Below, piece after piece: positions 9,314 to 17,032 of a DNA stretch of 64,000 nucleotides; the stretch's first letter is position 1, and each line of letters starts with the position of its first letter. A model generated the notes under the pieces. The model was not told the DNA's origin and ran no database searches. It worked only from the letters and a program-made list of their open reading frames with translations. The position numbers were made by a program, and so were the translations under genes. Origin of the DNA: CAWKGV01 sp963849305 (GTDB lineage Bacteria > Pseudomonadota > Alphaproteobacteria > Acetobacterales > Acetobacteraceae); assembly GCA_963849305.1 (NCBI GenBank), contig CAWKGV010000006.1:1-64000 (forward strand), given 5' to 3'.

Positions 9314-10303
9314 TCAGGTGGACGGCGCATCGCCTGGGGGAATCATTTCCGCCAAGAAGTTCCGGGTTTCGCGATAGAGCTCGTAACGGCTTTGCTCCAG
9401 ATGCATGAGGTGGGTCGCGCGGCCGATCTTCACGTCACGCTTGACGGGGGATGCTGTGAGCGCATCGAATAGCCAGCCCGCGTCGGCATCGTTGACCAGG
9501 CTGTCCCATTCCCCGCGAACGATGGCGAGCGGCGCCCGGATCAGCTCCGGGTCGTAAGCTAGATCGCCGGCCCACGCCGCTGCGATGTCCTGCACCGGCC
9601 CGCTAGGCGTCTTCACGCTTGCCGGCGAGCGGGTTTTGCTCTCCGGGTCGGCATCAAGGTACTGCTCGCCCCACTCCTCGAAGTGGCGCTTGGAGAGGAC
9701 CGGTGGCTCGCCGGCCGGGACATCCGCGATGAAGCGGTCCCACTGGTCCTGGAGCGAGACGAGGCGCCAGGCAGGATAGACGGGCGGCTCCGATTTCCTG
9801 GCACGCCGAGTGATTGGCCCGAAAAACACCAGCCGATCGATAGAATCGGGGGCGCGGCCGGCAAATCGGCCGGTCGCGATACAGCCCCAGGAATGCGCGA
9901 TGATCGAGATGCGCAGTACATGGTGATGCTCGCGGATGAAGTCGGCCGCGCGTTCGATCTGCTGGCTCGCGGCTTCGGCCCGTCCCAGCGCGGCATGGCG
10001 GCCGGCGGCCTCTGCCATCTCGGGATACGGGTCCGACCCGCCAAAGCCGTGGAAGTCAAAGGCCCAGACATGGAAGCCGGCATCGGCAAGTTCGTCGCGC
10101 CAGGAGCGGCCATCGAAGCGGTGAGCGATCGACAGGGCGGAAGGGAAGGTCGCGCCGTGAACATACAGCACGACCTTCTGGGCGCCTGCCTGGGGCGTGC
10201 TCGGGGGCAGATAGCGCAAAAACAGGGTCATTCCCGGCAACGGGCTCGGAATCCAAAAATGCTCCTCTTTCGGGTCAAGCTTCGGCGGTTGCGAATTCCT
10301 CAC
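9314..10303 (-). CDS. Alpha/beta-hydrolase
   Basis: The hydrolase fold is shown by VVLYVHGATFPS near the N-terminus (oxyanion region), FDFHGFGGSDPYP, the nucleophile elbow AHSWGC (GxSxG-like with His in place of the first Gly), a late acid in VRGEWDSLVND and the catalytic His in ATHLMHLE. I chose GTG 10303 because TGGAGG lies just upstream. A longer frame reaches 10423, but its extra N-terminus is only the translation of the duplicated DNA at 10361-10699. Length is then 329 residues. It leads a two-gene operon with the ABM-fold protein. Family members are esterases, lipases or C-C hydrolases; the substrate cannot be told. Confidence 0.82.
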   Translation of the reverse strand: MRNSQPPKLDPKEEHFWIPSPLPGMTLFLRYLPPSTPQAGAQKVVLYVHGATFPSALSIAHRFDGRSWRDELADAGFHVWAFDFHGFGGSDPYPEMAEAAGRHAALGRAEAASQQIERAADFIREHHHVLRISIIAHSWGCIATGRFAGRAPDSIDRLVFFGPITRRARKSEPPVYPAWRLVSLQDQWDRFIADVPAGEPPVLSKRHFEEWGEQYLDADPESKTRSPASVKTPSGPVQDIAAAWAGDLAYDPELIRAPLAIVRGEWDSLVNDADAGWLFDALTASPVKRDVKIGRATHLMHLEQSRYELYRETRNFLAEMIPPGDAPST

Positions 10304-10360
10304 TGGGGCCTCCAAACATCTTGGCGCTGATAGACAGGACATTGGCGCAGCCGATCGGCC

Positions 10361-10699
10361 AGGCCAGGCGAAATGCTTCGGGTTCGGCCGAACTGTCTCA
10401 GCCGCGCTAACGTGTCCCGGCACACTCGCGATGGAGGATCGTCATGCGCTGGGCGCGGTTCGAGCTGAACGGCACGCCGACCCACGGGATTGTCGAGGGC
10501 GATGACGTCATTCCGGTCCGGGGCTCGCCGTTCGCGACGTGGGAGCGACCGAGGTAGGCGCGCTTCGCCGGCCGAAGCTGCTGGCCCGGTGATCCCGCCG
10601 ACCTTTTACGCCTGCGGGATGAACTGTGCCGGCCGCGTGCGCGCGGTCGAGGCCAAGATCGGCCGGGAGCCGAACCTGCCGACCCGGCCCGATAGCGGC
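10361..10699 (+). repeat. Direct repeat copy 1 (FAH gene 5' end plus upstream DNA)
   Basis: This segment is a slightly diverged copy of 12034-12376 in the same orientation. It includes the upstream region (AGGCCAGGCGAAATGCTTC), the GGAGG ribosome site and roughly the first 85 codons of the downstream FAH-family gene. The copies differ by scattered substitutions and small indels, so the duplication is not recent. Confidence 0.85.
10444..10699 (+). pseudogene. Truncated copy of the FAH-family gene
   Basis: It starts MRWARFELNGTPTHGIVEG like the intact gene at 12116 and keeps the same GGAGG site, but an indel after GSPFATWER leads to a stop near 10558. The other frames still show PPTFYACGMN and the following segment up to about 10699, where similarity to the intact copy ends. 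It lacks the whole catalytic half. The IS481 remnant begins immediately downstream on the other strand, suggesting the truncation arose by insertion or recombination there. Confidence 0.8.
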
Positions 10700-10732
10700 C
10701 GGTGGTGCGATCGCCGATTGCTGCGATGAGCC

Positions 10733-10905
10733 CTGGTGTCGAGATGGAGCAACTCGCCGGGGTTCTCGCGCTCGTAGCAGATCACGGGCACCGCGGGTTC
10801 GAGCATCTTCAAGCGGTTCAGTCCAAGCGGTCGCAGAATGCCGCCACGGCCGAGATCGGCATGTCGAGCCGGCGGCGATCGCCGGAGAACTCATGCCCTG
10901 GCAGC
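10733..10905 (-). mobile_element. IS481-family transposase remnant
   Basis: On the minus strand, MPISAVAA, then after one frame change ILRRLGLNRLKMLEP, and then VPVICYERENPGELLHLDT match the part of IS481 transposases that links the helix-turn-helix region to the start of the DDE catalytic domain (typically LNRL-x-LEP ... RYE-x-x-x-PGE-x-x-H-x-D). Only about 55 codons remain; no inverted repeats and no complete DDE triad are visible. It abuts the truncated FAH copy. Confidence 0.7.
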
Positions 10906-11161
10906 GCAGTCGCTCGTCTCGGTGACATTTTCCGGCAACGCCTCGGCCACTTGTAAGACCGTGTTAAGGGTGCCGAACTCGGCTGCGACCAATCGCACAG
11001 GTGGCTGATCCTCGACGACTCGCCGAACCGTCAAGCTCCGCCGCCTGCATCTCGTTGGAAACCTGGGGAGTTCTCCGGAGAGACCGGATCTAATCGGGCC
11101 CCTACGGGGTCCCGCCCGCCAGTCTCCTGGTCCAGGCTGCAAAACACGTCGATGTGATCGT

Positions 11162-11193
11162 GGACTAGGGCGCAATCCTGTACGCCCTAGTCC
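11162..11193 (-). terminator. Hairpin downstream of the exported-protein gene
   Basis: A perfect 11-bp inverted repeat (GGACTAGGGCG / CGCCCTAGTCC) around a 10-nt loop lies 13 bp past the stop of the minus-strand gene ending at 11206. There is no U run, so it may be a weak or factor-assisted terminator or an mRNA 3'-end stabiliser. From 10906 to here I see nothing else supportable. Confidence 0.55.
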
Positions 11194-11205
11194 TCTCCGA
11201 TCAAG

Positions 11206-11868
11206 TCACGGATTGCAGGCTTGCGGTGAGGGCGCATCGGGACTGGCTCCCGTTGGGCTAGTGCAGAGCGGCCCCAACCCGGTGTTGGGGTCAGGCAAGG
11301 AAATCATCGCCAACGGCCCGGCCTTGTGCTCCCCATTGAACGGGGTCGGGGCGTTCACATTGAAGCCGCATTGTGCGGCGTCTTCCGGATTATTGAACCA
11401 GAAGCCGACATGGAACGTGTTGGTCGGTGGCAACAGAGTGCTGCCATCGGCATTCTTGTCACCATCGAAGCCAAATATCTGATCCAGCAGAATGGTTTTG
11501 ATGACGGCAGTAGCGTTGCCGTTGGAGTCGGCGTTCACGTCGGTCTGATACCATGCCAGACCGAAGCCAGGGAAGTTCGCTGCTGGATCGCCATTGGCAT
11601 CAAGGGAACTACGTTGCACCGTGAACAAATCGAACTGAAGGTTCGGTTTGAGGCCGGTAACGTAGATGATGCCAGTATCGTTTAGCTCGCCACGTCTGAC
11701 GCGCACGGTAGCTTGAGGCTCCGTTGAGCCATCGGCTGAGAGGCATGGGATGATGGTTTGGTTCGCAACATGCAGAGCAAATTCTGTCCGGTTGGGTGGA
11801 TTGGATTGTGCGTATGCAACCGACGATAGCAGGCATAGTGAAGCCGTAGCTGCAAGAACTATCCTCAT
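11206..11868 (-). CDS. Exported protein of unknown function
   Basis: From ATG 11868 (GAGGAA upstream) a clear signal peptide MRIVLAATASLCLLSSVAYA|Q leads to a mature domain of about 200 residues rich in Asn, Asp, Pro and Thr. It has beta-type segments (QATVRVRRGELNDTG, LKPNLQFDLFTVQRS, NTFHVGFWFNNPEDAAQCG) and three mature cysteines that could form a disulfide. The DNA is AT-richer than its neighbours, most strikingly in the 130 bp upstream of the start. It lies between the two copies of the FAH 5' repeat, so it may have arrived with that rearrangement. I do not recognise the family. Confidence 0.7.
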   Translation of the reverse strand: MRIVLAATASLCLLSSVAYAQSNPPNRTEFALHVANQTIIPCLSADGSTEPQATVRVRRGELNDTGIIYVTGLKPNLQFDLFTVQRSSLDANGDPAANFPGFGLAWYQTDVNADSNGNATAVIKTILLDQIFGFDGDKNADGSTLLPPTNTFHVGFWFNNPEDAAQCGFNVNAPTPFNGEHKAGPLAMISLPDPNTGLGPLCTSPTGASPDAPSPQACNP

Positions 11869-12033
11869 GACATTGTTTCCTCGCATTATTACTACACACG
11901 GAGGGCTATCCACCGCCCTCGGTATAAGGTTTTAATCGCAACGTAATGCAAAGTCAACGTTATCGTTAGTTGTGGAACTAAGCCAACAAAAATACAAAAA
12001 AGGGTATCTATCATGGGAAGGTTGGAGCGGATC

Positions 12034-12376
12034 AGGCCAGGCGAAATGCTTCTGGTTCGACCGAACTGTCCGGGCGCGCTAACCTACCCCGGCACACTCG
12101 CGATGGAGGATCGTCATGCGCTGGGCGCGGTTCGAGCTGAACGGCACGCCGACTTACGGGATTGTCGAGGGCGATGACCTCATTCCGGTCCGGGGCTCGC
12201 CGTTCGCGACGTGGGAGCGGACCGGGGAGAGACGCCGCTTCGCCGAGGCGAAGCTGCTGGCCCCGGTGATCCCGCCGACCTTTTACGCCTGCGGGATGAA
12301 CTATGCCGGCCATGTGCGCGCGGTCGCGGCCAAGATCGGCCAGGAGCCGAACCTGCCGACCCAGCCCGATATCGGC
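12034..12376 (+). repeat. Direct repeat copy 2 (FAH gene 5' end plus upstream DNA)
   Basis: Counterpart of 10361-10699. Here the repeat runs into the complete FAH-family gene. The repeated upstream portion (12034-12115) may contain that gene's promoter, since it was copied together with the ribosome site. Confidence 0.85.
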
Positions 12377-12910
12377 TATCGCGCCAACAACGCCCTGATC
12401 GCGCACAACGAGCCGATCGTGATTCCGCGCGATGCGACCGAAAAGGTGCAGTACGAGGGCGAACTGGTGGTGGTGATGGGGCGCAAATGCAAGCATCTCA
12501 CGCGCGAGGACGCGCTTTCGGCGGTGCTCGGTTATACGATCGGCAACGATGTCTCGGAGCGGAGCTGGCAGCGTTCCGATCGCACCATGTGGCGCGCGAA
12601 GAACACCGACACGTTCAAGCCGATGGGGCCGTGGATCGAGACCGACGCGCGGCTTGAGGACATGACGACGAAAATCCGGCTGAACGGAAGGCAGTTGATC
12701 GAGTTCCGCACGAATGACATGGTTTTCGGCGTGGTCGATTACCTGGTGGCCATGACCCGGTACCTGACGCTGTATCCGGGCGACATGGTCTGGATGGGCA
12801 CCGAGGGCGAGACCGCCGATATGAAGCAGGGCGATGTATGCGAGGTGGAGATCACCGGCATCGGCACCTTGCGCAATCCGGTGGCGCGGGAGGGGGCGGG
12901 TGACAGGTGA
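12116..12910 (+). CDS. Fumarylacetoacetate hydrolase (FAH) family protein
   Basis: A 264-residue FAH-fold enzyme. After a short N-terminal domain it shows PTFYACGMNYAGHV, the metal-binding EGELVVVMGRKCKHL segment, YTIGNDVSERSWQ, GPWIETDARLEDM and the C-terminal GDMVWMGTEG and GDVCEVEITGIGTLRNPV. Family members hydrolyse or decarboxylate 2-oxo and acylpyruvate-type products at the end of aromatic catabolism, using a divalent metal. The start is fixed by GGAGG six bases upstream. The stop overlaps the next gene by eleven bases, suggesting coupling. A truncated copy lies at 10444. The substrate cannot be fixed from sequence. Confidence 0.9.
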   Translation: MRWARFELNGTPTYGIVEGDDLIPVRGSPFATWERTGERRRFAEAKLLAPVIPPTFYACGMNYAGHVRAVAAKIGQEPNLPTQPDIGYRANNALIAHNEPIVIPRDATEKVQYEGELVVVMGRKCKHLTREDALSAVLGYTIGNDVSERSWQRSDRTMWRAKNTDTFKPMGPWIETDARLEDMTTKIRLNGRQLIEFRTNDMVFGVVDYLVAMTRYLTLYPGDMVWMGTEGETADMKQGDVCEVEITGIGTLRNPVAREGAGDR

Positions 12911-13271
12911 AAGGTCGATCTGGACCGGTATCCGCCGTGGCGTGGGCTTGCGTTGCCCGTCTTGCGGCCAAGGCCGCTTGTTCAGCGGCTTCTTGAAAGT
13001 GCGCTCGCGATGCGAGGTCTGCGGGGCCGACAACACCATCTATCCATCCGACGATTTCCCGCCCTATTTGACGATACTCCTCCTTGGGCACCTGCTCATT
13101 CCGCCCTTTATCTGGACCGACCGGATTTACGCTCCGGCCCCCTGGCTCGAGGGGGCGATCTGGCTGCCGCTGACGGCCCTCCTATGCTTGCTGATCCTTC
13201 CTTTCATGAAGGGAGGCACTGTGGGACTGTGCTGGGCGACGGGCATCGTCCGGCAAGCGTCGCCGCATTGA
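12900..13271 (+). CDS. DUF983 small zinc-ribbon membrane protein
   Basis: GTG 12900 overlaps the end of the FAH gene and follows a GGAGGGGG ribosome site. The 123-residue protein has CPSCGQGRLFSGFLKV and CEVCGADN near the N-terminus (two CxxC pairs, a probable zinc ribbon). Then come two hydrophobic segments, LTILLLGHLLIPPFIW and WLPLTALLCLLILPFM. This is the standard DUF983 arrangement. The function of the family is not established; members often lie near respiratory or haem genes in alphaproteobacteria. Confidence 0.85.
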   Translation: MTGERSIWTGIRRGVGLRCPSCGQGRLFSGFLKVRSRCEVCGADNTIYPSDDFPPYLTILLLGHLLIPPFIWTDRIYAPAPWLEGAIWLPLTALLCLLILPFMKGGTVGLCWATGIVRQASPH

Positions 13272-13363
13272 GCGCCAACCCGGACGCGCGTGCTCTAACC
13301 CACTGAGCGTCGCGGCTGAGGCAGGCTCTGAGTACACGAGCGCCACAGACCAAGGACAAATCG

Positions 13364-13774
13364 ATGGTGGCCAAATCTGACTTTCTGATCAAGGAGTATG
13401 AAGAGATAAACCGCCACTTACGCTCTAATATTCATCAGTTCGTGAATTGGTTCAGTTTCTTTCTCACATTTAGCTTCATTGCGGTGGGCATTTTCGTTGT
13501 GAGTATCAGATATCCGGCTTTCTTCGGTCTTGGTTTGCGCTACCCGGTGCTCATTGTCTTTCTGCTCATGCATGTTCTTGCATTTGTCGCAATCTTAACA
13601 TTCCGACGATACATTTCAACTTCGAACCAAAGAGTGCAGGATATTATCAGGAATATCGGCGAGGAGTGTCTCTCGCCGATACCTGTTCGGTTTTGCAAAT
13701 GGATGACCGACCTGATGGCGGCAGGCTTTGTGATTTCGTATTTTACATGGTTCCTTCTCTTGTTCATTCGCTGA
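13364..13774 (+). CDS. Small polytopic membrane protein, unknown
   Basis: This 136-residue protein has about four membrane segments: FVNWFSFFLTFSFIAVGIFVV, VLIVFLLMHVLAFVAILT and the C-terminal AAGFVISYFTWFLLLFI are clear. Between the second and last is a polar cytosolic-like stretch (RRYISTSNQRVQDIIRNIGEE). The DNA is much AT-richer than the surroundings and uses codons such as AAA, ATA and TTT freely, which suggests acquisition by transfer. I know no family for it. Its 3' side faces a convergent gene across an intergenic region holding the GTGTACAC array. Confidence 0.7.
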   Translation: MVAKSDFLIKEYEEINRHLRSNIHQFVNWFSFFLTFSFIAVGIFVVSIRYPAFFGLGLRYPVLIVFLLMHVLAFVAILTFRRYISTSNQRVQDIIRNIGEECLSPIPVRFCKWMTDLMAAGFVISYFTWFLLLFIR

Positions 13775-13849
13775 ACTTCCCCGTACGCCGACCTCGCGCG
13801 CGGAGCGAGAGCGGGGGGTGTGAAAGCGGCTTAGCGATCGGTTAACGCC

Positions 13850-13922
13850 GCGTGTACACGCGACACCTTACGCGCTGGCGATGTGTACACGGCCGCGCCG
13901 GGCTGATTGCGCCTGTGTACAC
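13850..13922. promoter_or_regulatory. Array of three GTGTACAC palindromes
   Basis: The perfect 8-bp palindrome GTGTACAC occurs at 13852-13859, 13883-13890 and 13915-13922. The first is embedded in a 14-bp perfect palindrome CGCGTGTACACGCG. Start-to-start distances are 31 and 32 bp, almost exactly three turns of B-DNA, so all three sites face the same side of the helix. This looks like a cooperative protein-binding array. It lies between the 3' ends of two convergent genes rather than at an obvious promoter. I know no regulator with this site. Confidence 0.5.
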
Positions 13923-13953
13923 CCACGCGCCATCGGAGACCGGGCTCGCGCGG

Positions 13954-15468
13954 CTAATCCCAGAACGGCCTCGCCACGCGGAAGGAGCGCCACGCCTTCG
14001 GCAGATGCCGCTTGGCGTCAGCGTCCCGCCGCTCGGCCCAATGCGCGATCGCGCCCACGGCGGGTGTCAGGCCGACATGCCCGGCCGCCGCGATCTGCTC
14101 GGCAAGCGCCGGGGTCGCGGCGGCGTCGTTGATCTGCCCCAGTAGCTCTTGCAAGTCCTTGCATGGGCCCAGATACGCCTTCACCCGCTTATGCGGGTAT
14201 AATCCGCCAAGGAACTCAATCCCATATCGCAATTTCTTCATTGCTTTGCGCAAGGCGTGCAGCTCGGGGGGCATGGCGTGGGCGAGTTTGCGCCCGCGTC
14301 TGGACACCTTGCGCGTCATGCGGTCGAGCAACGCTGGCGCCACCTCCGCGATCGGCCGGGTCAGCTTCGCCGTTCCTAGCAACGCCGGGTTCTGAGCGCC
14401 GTCCTCCGCCCAGGCGGCCAGGCCCAGCAGCAGCAGTGTGAAACGCGGCGCGCCCAGTTCGGTCCGAGCCGCTCCGTGCGCCGCGTTGCGCAGCGCCCCG
14501 GCGGCCTCGCCCAGCAGCCCGAGCCAGCCCGGTTCGGCACCGTCCGCCTCGGCGGCCGCCAGCGTCTCCAGCACGAACACGTCCCAATCGCGCGCCGCGC
14601 CGAATATCCGCCCGGCACGACGCAGCTCATCGTTGAACCGGCCGACCGCGTGCGGCTCCAGGCGCGGCTGGAACAGCGTCAGCGCCGCCCGCAGCCGGCG
14701 CAGCGCGACCCGCGTCTGATGGATGCCCTCCGAGTCGCCGCGATCCGCGGGGCCCATATTGGCGAGCAGGTGGCCCAGCACCGAGCCGATGATCCGGCGG
14801 AACGCCTCCGCGGCCGAGGCGTCGCCCGCCAGGTCGAGGTCAGGCGCCTTTCGCGCCGGCGGTCCGGCGGCCCCGGCCATTGCCGCGCCGCGCGCCAGCT
14901 TGCTCGCCGGCTCCAGAACCAGCGGCGCCGCTTCGCTGAGGTCGAGCGCCAGCCGGTAGAGCGGCCCGGCCCGGCCCTCCTTCAGCTCGATCTCCAGCTC
15001 GCTGACCGGCTGGCCGGTCCCGTTTGCCTGGATTTCGCCCTCGTCGATCGCCACCTCGGCGGCGACCGCCTCGTCGAGCCTCAGGAGCCGTACCGTGCGG
15101 ATGATCTCGGTCGCGCACAAGGGCCGCAGCGCGCCGTCCAGCTTCGCCAGCGCCGGCCCGGCGGGCGTTTCCGCGAGCCGGTCAAGCTCCGGCGTGTCGC
15201 CCTCGATGGGCCACTCCCATTCGCCGCGCCGGGCCGCGACACCCTCGCCGTCGCCCAGCAATTTGGCGGTCTGGATACGCTGATCGCCGCTGCGCCGGAT
15301 ACGCAGACTGACGCCCTCGCGGCCGAGCGCGCCGGCCGGGGTGTCGAAATAGGTGGTCACCTCGCGGCGCTGCTCGGGCGCCGACGCGCGCGGCGGGCAG
15401 AGCGCCGGGTGCCGCTCCAGGGTCGCGCGGGCGCCGGGCGGCAGGCGCAGCTTGATCTCAGTCTCGAT
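13954..15468 (-). CDS. CYTH-CHAD domain protein
   Basis: The N-terminal CYTH (triphosphate tunnel) domain carries the diagnostic ETEIKLRL motif (ExExK), TYFDTP and EVAIDEGE. The C-terminal CHAD domain, a conserved alpha-helical domain that binds polyphosphate, has HQTRVALRRLRAAL, then a helical middle and HALRKAMKKLRYGIEFLGG. CYTH domains act on triphosphates such as inorganic tripolyphosphate, and fusion with CHAD is common near polyphosphate. The first conventional start is GTG 15360, but that removes ExExK. The coding sense clearly continues back to at least the ATC codon at 15468, with TAA a few codons further up and no ATG between. The true start codon may be ATC or mis-sequenced. Confidence 0.88.
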   Translation of the reverse strand: METEIKLRLPPGARATLERHPALCPPRASAPEQRREVTTYFDTPAGALGREGVSLRIRRSGDQRIQTAKLLGDGEGVAARRGEWEWPIEGDTPELDRLAETPAGPALAKLDGALRPLCATEIIRTVRLLRLDEAVAAEVAIDEGEIQANGTGQPVSELEIELKEGRAGPLYRLALDLSEAAPLVLEPASKLARGAAMAGAAGPPARKAPDLDLAGDASAAEAFRRIIGSVLGHLLANMGPADRGDSEGIHQTRVALRRLRAALTLFQPRLEPHAVGRFNDELRRAGRIFGAARDWDVFVLETLAAAEADGAEPGWLGLLGEAAGALRNAAHGAARTELGAPRFTLLLLGLAAWAEDGAQNPALLGTAKLTRPIAEVAPALLDRMTRKVSRRGRKLAHAMPPELHALRKAMKKLRYGIEFLGGLYPHKRVKAYLGPCKDLQELLGQINDAAATPALAEQIAAAGHVGLTPAVGAIAHWAERRDADAKRHLPKAWRSFRVARPFWD

Positions 15469-15701
15469 GGCCGGGGCTTTCCAGCTTTATGCCGGGAGTG
15501 TGGCAGCCTGTACCTCGCCGTCAACGCTCACCGGGCCGGCGCCGGGGCGAGCACATGCTGGTGAGTTCGTGAGCGGTCGTCACGAGAACGGCACCAGACC
15601 GAGCCGGCCTATAGTCCTATGGTGTGACTTAGTGCAATTCGGGATGCGGCGCGCTCCCCGGCAAATGGCCGCCGTGCGCGCCAGGGGGCGCGGTTAATCC
15701 A

Positions 15702-16079
15702 ATGACCAAAAAACGCATTCTGGTCGTCGAGGATCAGGCACTAATCGCCGGACTGATCGCGGACGCTCTCAGCGACACGTACGAAGCCATTTGCGTCTCG
15801 ACCGTGGAGGAGGCGCTGGAACAGTTGCTCGGCGGCGAGATCGACCTGGTTCTGCTCGATTGCGTCCTGCCTGGCGGGACGATGTGGCAGGTGGTGTTGG
15901 ATGCGGACCGGCTTGGCGTGCCGGTGGTGCTGATGACCGGCGACCCGTCGCAGATGCGTGAGATCAAGGGCGGCCCGCGGCCTTATATCCTAAAGCCGTT
16001 CTCGATCGCGCAACTGCTCGACATGATCGACTCCCAGGCCGGCCTTATCGCCTCGGCCCCGACAGCCCGATCCGCGTGA
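15702..16079 (+). CDS. Single-domain response regulator (CheY-like)
   Basis: The 125-residue protein is one receiver domain only: KKRILVVEDQALIAGL holds the acidic pair (E11, D12), DLVLLDCVLPGG the phosphoacceptor Asp near residue 53, VVLMTGDPS the switch Thr, and YILKPFSIAQLL the conserved Lys. No output domain follows, so it likely signals by protein-protein contact or as part of a phosphorelay. No histidine kinase is adjacent. It precedes dapB by 27 bp on the same strand but is unlikely to be functionally related to lysine synthesis. Confidence 0.9.
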   Translation: MTKKRILVVEDQALIAGLIADALSDTYEAICVSTVEEALEQLLGGEIDLVLLDCVLPGGTMWQVVLDADRLGVPVVLMTGDPSQMREIKGGPRPYILKPFSIAQLLDMIDSQAGLIASAPTARSA

Positions 16080-16106
16080 CCACCCGCGCTTGCTGCTCGC
16101 GCGCTC

Positions 16107-16883
16107 ATGAGCATTCGCATCGGTATTGCCGGCGTGACCGGCCGGATGGGCCGGTTGCTGGTCGAGGAGGTCGGGAGCGTGGGCGCCGTGGTCGCCGGCG
16201 GCACCGGACGGCCCGGCTCGACGGCGCCGTTCCCGGCCGGCGTGGCCCGGTTCGACGATATCGGCACCCTGGCCGAAGCCTCCGACCTGGTAATGGATTT
16301 CACCCATGCCGCCACGGTGCAGATCCATGCCGCGGCGCTGGCGCGTACCCGCATCCCTTGGGTGCTCGGCACCTCGGGCCTGTCCCCGGCGGATGAAGCG
16401 GCGGTGGCCGAGGCGGCCCGCCAGGTAGCGGTGGCGTACGCGAGCAACTTCTCGGCCGGTGTGACCCTCGTGCTCGCGCTGGCGGAGCGCATGGCAGCGG
16501 CACTCCCGGCCGACCGCTACGATGCGGAGATCGTCGAGATGCACCATCGCCAGAAGGTCGATGCTCCGTCCGGCACCGCGATCGGCATCGGCCGGGCGGT
16601 GGCCAAGGGTCGGGGTGTCGGGCTGGAGGCAGTGATGGAAACTGGCCGCTCCGGTCACACTGGGCCGCGCCAGACCGGCGCTATCGGCTTCGCGGCGCTG
16701 CGTGGCGGGCAGGTGGTCGGCGAGCACAGCCTGATCTTCGCCGCCGCAGACGAGCAGATCGCCCTCACCCACCGGGCATACGACCGGCGCACCTTCGCCT
16801 CAGGAGCGGTCCGAGCCGCGCTCTGGGTTGCACCCCGGCCGCCGGGGCTCTATTCGATGAGGGACGTGCTGGGGATCACGTGA
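16107..16883 (+). CDS. dapB: 4-hydroxy-tetrahydrodipicolinate reductase
   Basis: DapB reduces the heterocyclic product of DapA with NAD(P)H in lysine and diaminopimelate synthesis. The N-terminal nucleotide site is IGIAGVTGRMG. VLGTSGLS and YASNFSAGV follow, and the family signature EMHHRQKVDAPSGTA carries the catalytic His pair and Lys near residue 145. C-terminal EHSLIFAAADEQIALTHRAYDR completes the pattern. Length 258 is normal and the frame is intact. metK follows 149 bp downstream. Confidence 0.96.
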   Translation: MSIRIGIAGVTGRMGRLLVEEVGSVGAVVAGGTGRPGSTAPFPAGVARFDDIGTLAEASDLVMDFTHAATVQIHAAALARTRIPWVLGTSGLSPADEAAVAEAARQVAVAYASNFSAGVTLVLALAERMAAALPADRYDAEIVEMHHRQKVDAPSGTAIGIGRAVAKGRGVGLEAVMETGRSGHTGPRQTGAIGFAALRGGQVVGEHSLIFAAADEQIALTHRAYDRRTFASGAVRAALWVAPRPPGLYSMRDVLGIT

Positions 16884-17032
16884 AGGACCGCCGCCCGCCA
16901 AAGGCGGTAGGCTACCGGCTTGACGCCGCCCTTGACCCCTCTGGGGGTTTCCGCCACACACCGCCGGCCCGGCCTCCTGTTCGGGCAGGCGGCCGGTACC
17001 TACGACTCGGCCCGCGACAAGAGGATCAATCC

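Noticed and set aside
10324..10423. N-terminal extension of the alpha/beta-hydrolase
   Set aside because: Its codons overlap the start of the duplicated DNA found also at 12034, so it is not hydrolase-specific; GTG 10303 has a proper ribosome site.
13850..13922. CRISPR array
   Set aside because: The 8-bp repeats are far too short and the spacers share no array structure. No CRISPR repeats were found elsewhere in the window and there are no cas genes.
16884..17032. Possible SAM riboswitch before metK
   Set aside because: The leader has short hairpins and TTGACN hexamers, but I could not match conserved cores of SAM-II, SAM-V or SAM/SAH riboswitches. A covariance-model scan would decide; a significant hit would reverse this.
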